Part shown: one piece after another, positions 1-7,701 of the stretch
How positions within the stretch are numbered: position 1 is the stretch's first letter
Layout: each line of letters begins with the position of its first letter
NCBI GenBank assembly: GCA_039805565.1
Contig: JBDLTZ010000130.1
Coordinates: 1-37,929, forward strand
Direction of reading: 5' to 3'
Source: CALJIC01 sp039805565
Lineage (GTDB): Bacteria > Chloroflexota > Chloroflexia > Chloroflexales > Roseiflexaceae
DNA: 37,929 nt
Program-made: the position numbers and the translations under genes
The notes under the pieces: generated by a model
What the model saw: only the letters and a program-made list of their open reading frames with translations
What the model was told of the DNA's origin: nothing
Database searches by the model: none

Positions 1-2
1 CT

Positions 3-491
3 ATGCTGCGCACAGACAGATTTCTCGTTGCCATCGTCGCGGGCGCACTGCTGCTCGTGGTCGTCGCGTTCGCGGTCACCCTCACACGCCCCGCGCCCAG
101 CTACCGCGAGGGCGCCGAGCCCGCCGACATCGCCTACAACTACGTGCTCGCGCTGCAGCGCAAGGACTACCCGCGCGCCTACGGCTACCTGTCGCCCTCG
201 CTGAAGGGCTACCCCGACAGCGCCGATGCGTTCGCCGCCGACGTGCAGCAGAACCTCTGGAGCTTTCAGCCCCAGGCCGGCACGCTCCAGGTCGAGAAGA
301 CCGAGGCGCTCACGGAGCAGGCGCAGGTCTGGCTGCGGACCACGAGCTTCCAGCAGGGCGGCCTGCTCGACAGCTCCCCATCCACACGCACATCCACGAT
401 GACGCTGCGCCCCGAGACCGGCGGCTGGAAGATCATCTCAGCCGACTCGTACTGGGTCTGGTGCTGGGACTCCGAGGACGGCTGCAGCTAG
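3..491 (+). CDS. Membrane-anchored NTF2-like (DUF4878-like) protein
   Basis: 162 residues. One hydrophobic segment at about residues 7-27 follows a short basic N-terminus, so the protein is probably anchored in the membrane with the rest outside. The body (residues about 38-155) has the look of an NTF2-like or DUF4878-type fold: a helix with AYNYVLALQRKDYPRAYGYLSP, shortened here to the key part YVLALQRKDYPRAYGYLSP, then strands ending in GGWKIISADSYW. Such domains usually bind small ligands or stabilise envelope proteins; no catalytic residues can be proposed. The ATG lies two bases from the window edge, so the upstream Shine-Dalgarno cannot be seen and an earlier start cannot be excluded. 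It ends 35 bases before the DUF5671 gene on the same strand, so co-transcription is likely. Family assignment is tentative. Confidence 0.6.
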   Translation: MLRTDRFLVAIVAGALLLVVVAFAVTLTRPAPSYREGAEPADIAYNYVLALQRKDYPRAYGYLSPSLKGYPDSADAFAADVQQNLWSFQPQAGTLQVEKTEALTEQAQVWLRTTSFQQGGLLDSSPSTRTSTMTLRPETGGWKIISADSYWVWCWDSEDGCS

Positions 492-526
492 ACGCTCTAC
501 TCCCGGGAACACGCAGGAGGCCACAA

Positions 527-2506
527 TTGATCACCGTACGACGCTGGTATATCCTCCTCGTCAGCGCTCTCAGCCTCCAGGCTGCCGCCGCCGCCACGAT
601 CGCGCTCCTCCGCGGCCTGCTGGTGATACCCGCAGAACCCTCGGCGACGGCATTCCAGATCGCGGTGGTGGTGATCGCGCTACCGCTTTTCCTGGCGCAC
701 TGGATCTGGGCGCAGCGCCTCGCCGCGGCCGATCCGTCCGAGCGCGCGTCGACGCTCCGCGCGGTCTACCTCCACGCGACGATGGCAATCTTCCTTGGCC
801 GGCTGCTGGTCGCCGCGTTCGATCTGGTCGCCGGCCTGCTCGGTATGGCACTGGGAGACGCGGGCACGTGGCGCGGCGGGCAGCCGTTCGGCGTCGGGCT
901 CTCCCCGCGCGAGGCGATCACCGGCGACGTGATCGACATCGCGGTACTGGCGGTCCTCTGGCTCTACCACCGGCGCGTCGCGGCCGCCGATGCGCGGGCG
1001 CTGCCTCCGCCGCAGGGCCCCGCCACAGCACGGCGGCTGTACGTGCTGGTCTTCAGCGCCATCGGCCTCGCGATGACGGCGGTCGGCGCGATCGACACGC
1101 TGCGCTGGACCCTCTTCCAGCTCGGCGACACTGTGCTTGCCCCAGCCTCGGGCGTCGCCGCCGCCGTGGCCTCGCTGGCGGTGGGCCTGCCGGTCTGGCT
1201 GATCTCCTGGCGCGCGGCGCAGCTCCTGTTCGCGGGGCCGGCGCCCGAGGAGCGCGACTCGCTCCTGCGCAAGCTCTACCTCTACGCGGCCGTATTCATC
1301 GGCACGCTCACCACCGTCAGCGGCGGGGCGCTGGTGCTCGCGGGTGTGCTGCGGGGCGCGCTCGGGCTCGAGCCGCAGGGCGACATCCGCGACGTGCTGC
1401 CGCGCGTCCTCGGCGCGGCGGTGGTCTGGGCCTACCACGCGGCCGTGCTGCGCGCCGACTACGCTCACTGGCCGGAGGCCCCGCGCCAGGTCGCGCTGCG
1501 CCAGACGTCGTGGTACCTCGTCGCAGGCATCGGGCTCGTGGCGCTGCTCGTCGGGCTCGCCAGCGACACCAGCGTGCTCATCCGCTCGCTCGGCGAGAGC
1601 GCGTTCGGCGACGACCTGCGCGAGCAGCTGGCCTGGTCCACCGCCGCCCTGCTGGTGGGCCTGCCTGTCTGGGCGCTCCCCTGGCGGCTGGCACAGCGCG
1701 CCGCCACGGCCGACACGCCAGCGGGCGCCGCGGAGCGCGGCAGCGTGGTGCGAAAGATCTACCTCTACTTCTTCCTGTTCATCGCGGCCATGACCGTGCT
1801 CGCCGGGCTGGTCTACATTGTGTCGCAGCTCGTGAGCGTCGCGCTCGGCGAGCCCGCGCCGTCCGACATGGCGACCGAGCTCGCGCAGGCGATCGCCTTC
1901 AGTCTGATCGCCGTGGCCGTCTGGCTCTACCACGCCGACGCGCTGCGCCACGACGGCCGCATGCGCGATCGTGAGCAGGCCCAGCTCATGGCCTCCACCC
2001 GCGTCGCGGTGGTGGACGGCCACGATGGCAGCTTCGGCCGGTCGGTGGCCGAGGCCCTGCGGCGCGAGCTGGCGGGCGTGACGGTGATCCCGGTGGGGCT
2101 CACGCCGGAGGCGGCCGCGGCGATGGGCGCGGGGGAGAGCCCGCAGACCCTGGCGGAGCAGATAGCGGCGGGCGGGGTCGTCGTCGGGCCGTGGTGGCTC
2201 GCCGCCGCCGACGCCAGCCACGTCCCCCCGGAGGTCGCGGCGGCGCTCACGGCCAGCCCGGCGCGCAAGCTGCTGGCCCCCGCCCCGGTGAACGGCTGGG
2301 AGTGGGTCGGCGTCGAAGGAACCGCGCCCGAGCAGGTCGCCGGCCGTGCGGTTCAGGCAGTGCGGCAGGTCGTCGAGGGCGCGCAGGTCCGCCCGGCGCG
2401 CCAGCTCTCCGGCTGCGCCATCGCGGGGATCGCCGTCGGGCTGATCGTCGTGCTGCTGATCGTCGCGTTCGCGATCATCGCATCACTGGGGCTGCCAGTG
2501 TTCTAG
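527..2506 (+). CDS. DUF5671-repeat membrane protein with C-terminal DUF3842-like domain
   Basis: 659 residues. I chose the TTG at 527 because AGGAGG lies at 515-520 with a 6-base spacer; the reading frame stays open further upstream, into the end of the previous gene, without such a site. Residues 1-480 hold about five copies of a DUF5671-type unit, each beginning near R(R/K)xYxY and followed by two or more membrane segments, alternating with conserved stretches such as VWLYHRRVAAAD and VWAYHAAVLRAD. Residues about 490-620 are soluble and begin RVAVVDGHDGSFGRSVAEAL, followed by GGVVVGPWWLAAADA and a KLLAPAP...WEWVGVEG segment. That pattern resembles the small DUF3842 family (VIDGxGGxxG, VGPxxI, KxLxP, xxIVGVE). 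A final membrane segment occupies about 630-655. The function is unknown. The combination suggests a sensor or transport-related membrane protein with a cytoplasmic nucleotide-binding-like module, but this is inference. Confidence 0.75.
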   Translation: MITVRRWYILLVSALSLQAAAAATIALLRGLLVIPAEPSATAFQIAVVVIALPLFLAHWIWAQRLAAADPSERASTLRAVYLHATMAIFLGRLLVAAFDLVAGLLGMALGDAGTWRGGQPFGVGLSPREAITGDVIDIAVLAVLWLYHRRVAAADARALPPPQGPATARRLYVLVFSAIGLAMTAVGAIDTLRWTLFQLGDTVLAPASGVAAAVASLAVGLPVWLISWRAAQLLFAGPAPEERDSLLRKLYLYAAVFIGTLTTVSGGALVLAGVLRGALGLEPQGDIRDVLPRVLGAAVVWAYHAAVLRADYAHWPEAPRQVALRQTSWYLVAGIGLVALLVGLASDTSVLIRSLGESAFGDDLREQLAWSTAALLVGLPVWALPWRLAQRAATADTPAGAAERGSVVRKIYLYFFLFIAAMTVLAGLVYIVSQLVSVALGEPAPSDMATELAQAIAFSLIAVAVWLYHADALRHDGRMRDREQAQLMASTRVAVVDGHDGSFGRSVAEALRRELAGVTVIPVGLTPEAAAAMGAGESPQTLAEQIAAGGVVVGPWWLAAADASHVPPEVAAALTASPARKLLAPAPVNGWEWVGVEGTAPEQVAGRAVQAVRQVVEGAQVRPARQLSGCAIAGIAVGLIVVLLIVAFAIIASLGLPVF

Positions 2507-2632
2507 CTGGGCGGCGTATCAAACGCCACCCTCTACCGATAAGAACCTTGTCATACGGCAGATACGTCTTTCTTCGATCGTTTTACAGCGTTATTGGCTC
2601 TGGCCAGAACCCTCATCTCCCGGCGCGCCGCG

Positions 2633-2641
2633 TGCTACAAT
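2633..2641 (+). promoter_or_regulatory. Extended -10 promoter of the D-lactate dehydrogenase gene
   Basis: TGCTACAAT, an extended -10 (TGn plus TACAAT) ending 56 bases before the ATG at 2698. No good -35 hexamer is visible 17 bases upstream. The same motif form precedes many genes in this window. Confidence 0.6.
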
Positions 2642-2697
2642 CGTCCTACCTTGTGAAGTGTAGCTCCCGCGCGAGCAACCCTGGAAAGGACTGCCGC

Positions 2698-3690
2698 ATG
2701 AGGGTTCTGGTGTACGACGCGCACTCCTACGACCAGACATTCCTGAATAAGGCCAACGACGGAAAGCACGAGCTGGTGTACACCCCAGCGGTGCTGGACA
2801 TGCACACGGCCGCGCTGGCCGCCGGGTACGACGCCGTCTGCCTGTTCGTGAACGACCACGCCTCGGCCGAGGTGCTGGAGCGGCTCCACGCCGGCGGGGT
2901 GCGCGCCATCGCCCAGCGCTCCACCGGCTACAACAACATCGACCTCGACGCCTGCGCGCGCCTCGGCATCGCGGCCATGCGCGTATCGTACTACTCGCCC
3001 TACGCGGTGGCCGAGCACGCCGTCGCTCTGCTGATGACGCTCAACCGCCGTGTCCACCGCGCCTTCAACCGCACGCGCGAGTTCAACTTCCGCCTCGCTG
3101 GGCTCATGGGCCGCGACATCCACGGCAGCACGGTGGGGGTGATCGGCACCGGCAAGATCGGCGCGATCTTCTCCCGCATCATGATCGGCTTCGGCTGCAC
3201 CGTGCTCGCCTACGACGTGCGCGAGAACCCGGAGTGCGTCGAGATGGGCGTGCGCTACGTGCCGCTCGACGAGATGCTGCCCCAGGCGGATATCGTCAGC
3301 CTGCACGCGCCGCTGCTCCCCGAGACGCGCCACATCATCAACGCCGACACGATCGGCCAGATGAAGCACGGGGCCTTCCTGATCAACACGAGCCGCGGCG
3401 GCCTGGTTGACACCACTGCGCTGATCGACGCCGTCCAGAGCGGCCACCTGGCCGGCGTCGGGCTGGACGTCTACGAGGAGGAGCAGGGCAAGTTTTTCCG
3501 CGACCTCTCGGACCAGCCAATGGGCGACGACGTGCTGGCGCGCCTGATGACCTTCCCCAACGTGCTCGTGACCGGCCACCAGGCCTTCTTCACGCAGGAG
3601 GCCTACACCACCATCGCCGAGACCACCATCCAGAACCTGGATGACGCGGCCGCCGGGAGGAGCAACGACAACACGCTCACGCCCCGGTAG
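2698..3690 (+). CDS. ldhA: D-lactate dehydrogenase (2-hydroxyacid dehydrogenase, LdhA type)
   Basis: 330 residues, the same length as E. coli LdhA (329), to which it aligns along its whole length by recognition. It interconverts pyruvate and D-lactate with NADH in the cytoplasm. Visible features are an N-terminal substrate-domain segment with FVNDHASAEVLE, the Rossmann motif VIGTGKIG near residue 146, and the three catalytic positions in family context: Arg in INTSRGG, Glu in LDVYEEE and His in GHQAFFT. I chose the ATG at 2698 because GGAAAGGA lies just upstream and homologues start there, although the frame is open further upstream. It is a single-gene unit with its own extended -10 promoter and a hairpin about 95 bases downstream. 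A close alternative is another D-2-hydroxyacid dehydrogenase, but the LdhA-specific NRRVHRAFNRTREFNF region argues for LdhA. Confidence 0.9.
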   Translation: MRVLVYDAHSYDQTFLNKANDGKHELVYTPAVLDMHTAALAAGYDAVCLFVNDHASAEVLERLHAGGVRAIAQRSTGYNNIDLDACARLGIAAMRVSYYSPYAVAEHAVALLMTLNRRVHRAFNRTREFNFRLAGLMGRDIHGSTVGVIGTGKIGAIFSRIMIGFGCTVLAYDVRENPECVEMGVRYVPLDEMLPQADIVSLHAPLLPETRHIINADTIGQMKHGAFLINTSRGGLVDTTALIDAVQSGHLAGVGLDVYEEEQGKFFRDLSDQPMGDDVLARLMTFPNVLVTGHQAFFTQEAYTTIAETTIQNLDDAAAGRSNDNTLTPR

Positions 3691-3783
3691 AGCTGAGCCA
3701 CAGAACGCGCGGAGGGTAGCATGCTCGTATCTCTATGACCTCTGCGCGCTCTACGGCTCAAGAGCAGGTTTCAGGCTGTTGCT

Positions 3784-3815
3784 GCGCCGCCCCGCTTGGG
3801 GCGGCGCTTCGTTGT
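3784..3815 (+). terminator. GC-rich hairpin downstream of ldhA, terminator-like
   Basis: A perfect 10-bp stem, GCGCCGCCCC (3784-3793) with GGGGCGGCGC (3798-3807) and a 4-base GCTT loop, is followed by TTCGTTGT. The T-tract is weak. It sits about 95 bases after the ldhA stop and could terminate that transcript. The rest of 3691-3982 holds no supportable gene. Confidence 0.55.
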
Positions 3816-3913
3816 ACCCGCGGCCCCACGCCGCCTCCAGGCTGAGACCGCGCCCTCCGAATGGTGTACCTCGGATCGCCCCCCCGGATCATCCCCCCGC
3901 GGCGCGCCAGCCC

Positions 3914-3919
3914 TATGAT
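3914..3919 (+). promoter_or_regulatory. Possible -10 element for the FMO-like gene
   Basis: TATGAT lies 64 bases before the proposed start at 3983. It lacks the TG extension and no clear -35 is seen, so this is a weak call. Confidence 0.3.
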
Positions 3920-3982
3920 AGCCATGGCGAGAAAAGCGGCCGCGGCTTCGCGGCAAGGCACTGAAAAAAGAAGAGCACGTTG

Positions 3983-5116
3983 ATGTTGTATGATGCGCTT
4001 GTGATCGGCGCCGGTCAGGCCGGCCTCTCAGCGGGCTACTACCTTCAGCAGTCCGGGCTCAGCTTCCTCATCCTGGAGGCCGGCGGCGAGCCGGCCGGCT
4101 CCTGGCCACACTTCTACGACAGCCTCAAGCTTAACACCCCGGCGCGCTTCTCGTCCCTCCCCGGCCTCCCCTTCCCCGGCGACCCGCGCCGCTACCCGCT
4201 GCGTGACGAGGTCGTGGGTTACCTGCGCGCCTACGCCACCCTCTTCCGCCTCCCGATCGCCACTTGCACGCGCGTCCGAAGCGTCTCACGCCTGGGGCGC
4301 AGCTTCCGCGTGCAGACCGAGGACGGCCGCACCTACACCGCCCGCACGCTGGTAGCGGCCACCGGCTTCTTCGGTCGCCCCTACCGCCCGCGCCTGCCAG
4401 GCCAGGAGCTGTTCGCCGGCCAGCTGCTCCACACCGCCGAGTACCGCCGGCCCGAGCCCTTCGTCGGCAAGCGCGTGGTGATCGTTGGCGCGGGCAACGG
4501 CGCGGTGCAGATCGGCGTCGAGCTGGCGTCGGTGGCGAACGTGACGCTGGCGACGCGCGCGCCGATCCGCACGCTGCCGCAGCGCCTCCTCGGGCAGGAC
4601 GTTCACCTCTGGCTGAGCCTGACGGGCCTCGACGACACGCAGTGGCTAGGCAACCGCACAGCGCCGGTGTATGTGAGCGCCCCCGAGCGGGCGGCGCTGC
4701 GGGCGGGCGCGCCTGACCGCCGGCCGATGTTCGAGCGCCTCAGCGAGCGCGGGGTGGTGTGGGCACATGGGGAGGGGGAGACGGTGGATGCGGTGGTGCT
4801 GGCCACCGGCTACCGGCCGAGCCTGCCGTTCCTGGCGGGGGTCGACGCCTTCGACGCCGAGGGGGGCGTGCTCCACCAGCTCGGCGTGAGCACCTCGGTG
4901 CCAGGCCTGTACTACGTGGGGCTGCCGCGCCAGAGCAGCGCCGCCTCCGCCACGCTGCGCGGCGTCGGGGTGGACGCCCGCCGCATCACCGCGCACCTCG
5001 CAGCGTACCTGGAGGCCCAGGCGGCCGCGGCAAACCGGCGCTCCGAGCGGCGGAGGGTGGCGCGGCGCGGGCTCATGGCGCTCGCCGCGACCCTCCCGCT
5101 GCACCACGCCCTATAG
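3983..5116 (+). CDS. FAD/NAD(P)-dependent flavoprotein monooxygenase (FMO/YUC-like)
   Basis: 377 residues. The N-terminal FAD Rossmann motif is VIGAGQAGLSAGYYL at about residues 7-21, and a second nucleotide-binding motif, VVIVGAGNGAVQIG, is at about 168-181. Just before the second motif is FAGQLLHTAEY, which fits the FMO fingerprint FxGxxxHxxxY/W. A third conserved element, VVLATGY, lies near residue 270. Together these identify a class B-type flavin monooxygenase or close relative that would use NADPH and oxygen on a small substrate; the substrate cannot be read from sequence. Translation could start at ATG 3983 or at TTG 3980; neither has a strong Shine-Dalgarno (AGAAG about 10 bases upstream). 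The stop is shared tail to tail with proB: the two genes overlap by 6 bases, CTATAG, which contains both stop codons. Confidence 0.8.
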   Translation: MLYDALVIGAGQAGLSAGYYLQQSGLSFLILEAGGEPAGSWPHFYDSLKLNTPARFSSLPGLPFPGDPRRYPLRDEVVGYLRAYATLFRLPIATCTRVRSVSRLGRSFRVQTEDGRTYTARTLVAATGFFGRPYRPRLPGQELFAGQLLHTAEYRRPEPFVGKRVVIVGAGNGAVQIGVELASVANVTLATRAPIRTLPQRLLGQDVHLWLSLTGLDDTQWLGNRTAPVYVSAPERAALRAGAPDRRPMFERLSERGVVWAHGEGETVDAVVLATGYRPSLPFLAGVDAFDAEGGVLHQLGVSTSVPGLYYVGLPRQSSAASATLRGVGVDARRITAHLAAYLEAQAAAANRRSERRRVARRGLMALAATLPLHHAL

Positions 5117-6208
5117 CAGCACCATGTCGTCGCGGTGCACCACCTCGGGGCCGTAGTCGTAGCCGAGCGTCTCAGCGATCTGCGTTGAGCGCAGCCCCTT
5201 GATGCGGCGCAGATCCTGCGCGCCGTACTGGGCCAGGCCGCGGGCGATCTCGCGCCCCCCGGCGGCGTAGATCCGCACCGTCTGGCCGCGCTCGAAGTCC
5301 CCCTCCACCACCGCCACGCCGGCCGGGAGCAGGCTCTTGCCACCCTCAAGCAGCGCGCGCGCCGCGCCGTCGTCCGCCACAAGCCGGCTGTGGCGGGCCG
5401 TCTCGGCCAGGAGCCAGCGCTTGCGGCTCTCGAGGCGGGTGTGGAGCGCCGGGAAGCGCGTCCCGAGCGGCTCGCCGGCCAGCACCCGCCCGATCGCCTC
5501 GCGCTCGGCGCCGGGGGCGATCACCACGCTGGTCCCGCCGCGCGTGGCCAGGTCGGCCGCCTGAATCTTGGTGATCATGCCGCCGGTGCCGCGCGCGCTG
5601 CCGGTGCCGCCCGCCAGCGCGTAGATCGCCTCGGTGATCTCGGGAACCACCTCGATGCGCGTGGCCGCTGGGTCCTTGCGCGGGTCGGCGGTGTACAGAC
5701 CGTCGATGTCGGTCAGGATCAGCAGCAGCTCAGCGTCCACCAGGTTGGCAACCAGAGCCGAGAGGTTATCGTTGTCGCCCACCTTGATCTCATCCACCGC
5801 CACCACGTCGTTCTCGTTGATGATCGGCAGCACACCGTGGGCCAGGCAGGCCAGCAGCGTGTTGCGCGCGTTGAGATAGCGGTGGCGGTCGCGCAGGTCG
5901 TCGCGAGTGAGGAGCGTCTGGGCGACCGGGATGCTGTAGAGGTCAAAGATCTGCTCGTAAAGGTGCATGAGCCGGCTCTGGCCCACGGCGGCGAGCATCT
6001 GCTTGAGTGGCATGTCGCGGCGGCGCCCGTAGAGGCTCAGGCGCTCGCGGCCGGCGGCCTGGGCGCCGGATGTGACCAGCACAACCTCCACACCCAGGGC
6101 GCGGGCGTCGGCGATCTGGCGTACGAGCTCGACGATCCGCGGGCGGTGGAGGCGGTCGGTGCCGGCAGTGAGGACATTGGTGCCGAGCTTGATGACGATT
6201 CGTCTCAT
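5111..6208 (-). CDS. proB: Glutamate 5-kinase
   Basis: 365 residues. It phosphorylates L-glutamate with ATP, the first step of proline synthesis, in the cytoplasm. The amino-acid kinase domain starts at once with RRIVIKLGTNVLT and contains INENDVVAVDEIKVGDND and the Asp-rich LILTDIDGLYTADPR; the GGMITKIQAADLATRGG segment is typical of ProB. The last 90 or so residues form a PUA domain (LLPAGVAVVEGDFERG and following). The length suits the two-domain ProB of about 365-370 residues. I place the start at ATG 6208 because family members begin there; an ATG at 6223 adds MAAPP, and neither has a clear ribosome site. It lies 88 bases downstream of the response regulator on the same strand, with no proA adjacent. 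Confidence 0.93.
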   Translation of the reverse strand: MRRIVIKLGTNVLTAGTDRLHRPRIVELVRQIADARALGVEVVLVTSGAQAAGRERLSLYGRRRDMPLKQMLAAVGQSRLMHLYEQIFDLYSIPVAQTLLTRDDLRDRHRYLNARNTLLACLAHGVLPIINENDVVAVDEIKVGDNDNLSALVANLVDAELLLILTDIDGLYTADPRKDPAATRIEVVPEITEAIYALAGGTGSARGTGGMITKIQAADLATRGGTSVVIAPGAEREAIGRVLAGEPLGTRFPALHTRLESRKRWLLAETARHSRLVADDGAARALLEGGKSLLPAGVAVVEGDFERGQTVRIYAAGGREIARGLAQYGAQDLRRIKGLRSTQIAETLGYDYGPEVVHRDDMVLL

Positions 6209-6296
6209 GGGGGGTGCAGCCATACAAAAGGGAGGGGCCAGAGGAGGGCAGGGCCCTCTCCTGAAACCCCTCCCACGGTTCTCGTGGGGGATGATG

Positions 6297-6986
6297 CTAC
6301 GGCACCAGGCGGTAGCCCACGCCCCACTCCGTCAGCAGCAGCTTCGGGTCGCGCGGGTCCTGCTCGAGCTTGCGCCGCAGGTGCCAGATATAGACCTTGA
6401 GGTAGTCGTTGTCCTTGGTGTACTCCTGGCCCCACACGCCGCGCAGTAGCGTCTCGTGGTCCAGCACAGCGCCGGCGTGCTCAGCGAGCAGCAGCAGCAG
6501 GTCGTACTCAGTGGGAGTCAGGTCCACCGGCTCGCCACGCACCAGCACCTCGCGCTTCTGCTTATCGATCGAGATCTCGCCGCCGCCGCCGATCACGGGG
6601 CGGTTGGGCGAGGGAACACGGCGCAGCAGTGCGCGAACGCGGGCCATGAGCTCGTCCATATTGAACGGCTTGAGCAGGTAGTCATCTGCCCCGCTCTCCA
6701 GCCCAGTGACGATATCCTGGCTCTGAACACGGGCCGTGAGCATCAGCACCGGCACCTGCGAGAACTCGCGCAGGCGCCGGCACACCTCCCAGCCGTCGAT
6801 CTCGGGCATCATCACGTCGAGGATCACCAGATCTGGGTGCTCCTGCTGGATCATCTGGAGCCCCTGCGCGCCATTCTCCGCCTGAAGGACAGCGAACCCC
6901 TCGTGCTCGAGGTTGATCCGCACCAGCTCGCGCAGGCCGGGCTCATCGTCCACTACCAAGATCCTGCGCTGGTCCTTGCGTTGCAT
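6297..6986 (-). CDS. OmpR/PhoB-family response regulator
   Basis: 229 residues. The receiver domain (about 7-120) has the acidic pocket VVDDEP, the phospho-acceptor Asp57 in VILDVMMPEIDGW, and Lys106 in LLKPFN. A winged-helix Trans_reg_C domain occupies about 135-229, with VDLTPTEYDLLLLLAEHAG and the recognition-helix and wing region DYLKVYIWHLRRKLEQDP. It is a DNA-binding transcription factor activated by phosphorylation. No histidine kinase lies nearby, so it is an orphan in this window. It starts 14 bases after the tlpA stop, with GGGAG upstream of the ATG, so it is almost certainly translated from the tlpA message. Its target genes cannot be told from the sequence; control of respiration is only a guess from position. 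Confidence 0.93.
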   Translation of the reverse strand: MQRKDQRRILVVDDEPGLRELVRINLEHEGFAVLQAENGAQGLQMIQQEHPDLVILDVMMPEIDGWEVCRRLREFSQVPVLMLTARVQSQDIVTGLESGADDYLLKPFNMDELMARVRALLRRVPSPNRPVIGGGGEISIDKQKREVLVRGEPVDLTPTEYDLLLLLAEHAGAVLDHETLLRGVWGQEYTKDNDYLKVYIWHLRRKLEQDPRDPKLLLTEWGVGYRLVP

Positions 6987-7000
6987 GCTACGCTCCCGTT

Positions 7001-7600
7001 TCAGCGAAGAGCCGAGACGTCCTGCCGTAATCTGTTGAACAGGACCACAACCTCTTCTTGCGTCAGCGTGCCGACACGAACATATCTGACATTGCCGGCC
7101 GGGTCGATGAAATAGCTCGTCGGTATCGGCGATATCTGGAACTGGCGCGCCATCTCACCCTCGACGTCGAGCGCGTTGGGGTAGGTCACGCCATATTCGT
7201 TCAGGAACGCACGCACTGCGTCGTCGTCAGTCTCCTGCTTGCGCAGGTTCACGCCGACGATCACCAGACCCTGGTCCTTCAGCTGCTCGTAGGAGGCCTG
7301 CAGCGCGGGCGTCTCCTCTTTGCACGGCTCGCACCAGGTGCCCCAGAAGTTAACCAGCACGACCTGGCCGCGGTAGTCGCTCAAGCGAATCTCGCCGCCG
7401 CCCAGCGCGGGGAGCGCGACGTCCGGCGCGGGGCGGTTGATCTCGCCCACCCCGGGCAGCTCCGGCTCGGCGCTGCCAGCGGTCACAAACCAGACACCCC
7501 CGATAATCGCCAGACCGATAAGGACTCCGAGCGCGGCGAAGCTCAGCTCACGCCGGCTTACGGCTCGTCGGCTTGCTACATCCGAACGTGGTGTGGCCAT
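7001..7600 (-). CDS. Membrane-anchored thioredoxin-like protein (TlpA/ResA/CcmG type)
   Basis: 199 residues. A basic N-terminus (RRAVSRRE) is followed by a membrane anchor at about 20-41, then a TlpA-like thioredoxin fold outside the membrane. The redox motif is WCEPC (Cys90 and Cys93) in VLVNFWGTWCEPCKEE; cis-Pro lies in ISPIPTSYFIDPAG. These proteins reduce disulfides, typically in apocytochrome c haem-binding CxxCH motifs. Its place directly after the ccm genes and the J/TPR gene supports a CcmG role. It has its own extended -10 promoter about 46 bases upstream of the ATG, so it may also be expressed apart from ccm. The glutamate after the first cysteine (WCEPC rather than WCVPC) is common in ResA-type proteins. 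The substrate is inferred from context only. Confidence 0.85.
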   Translation of the reverse strand: MATPRSDVASRRAVSRRELSFAALGVLIGLAIIGGVWFVTAGSAEPELPGVGEINRPAPDVALPALGGGEIRLSDYRGQVVLVNFWGTWCEPCKEETPALQASYEQLKDQGLVIVGVNLRKQETDDDAVRAFLNEYGVTYPNALDVEGEMARQFQISPIPTSYFIDPAGNVRYVRVGTLTQEEVVVLFNRLRQDVSALR

Positions 7601-7645
7601 AGCATATACTCTGGTATCCCTACCCCCTAAACGGGAGTAGATAAT

Positions 7646-7654
7646 ATTTTAACA
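7646..7654 (-). promoter_or_regulatory. Extended -10 promoter of the tlpA-response regulator unit
   Basis: On the minus strand this reads TGTTAAAAT, an extended -10 that would start transcription about 40 bases before the tlpA ATG. The gap is locally A+T-rich compared with its surroundings. Confidence 0.5.
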
Positions 7655-7701
7655 CACGCAGATACGGGTGTGTAGTGTCAACCTTGGCAACCGCGCCTGC
7701 G

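Noticed and set aside
680..2221. Long minus-strand frame opposite the DUF5671 gene
   Set aside because: It is Arg/His/Gln-rich with no domain pattern, and lies antisense to a gene with clear repeats and membrane segments. Long antisense frames are expected at this G+C.
3641..3964. Possible small gene between ldhA and the FMO-like gene
   Set aside because: It overlaps the ldhA end in another frame, crosses a terminator hairpin and has no ribosome site or recognisable product.
6224..6296. Terminator or attenuator between the response regulator and proB
   Set aside because: GGGAGGGG and CCCCTCCC could pair, but the inner stem is imperfect and no T-tract follows on the minus strand.
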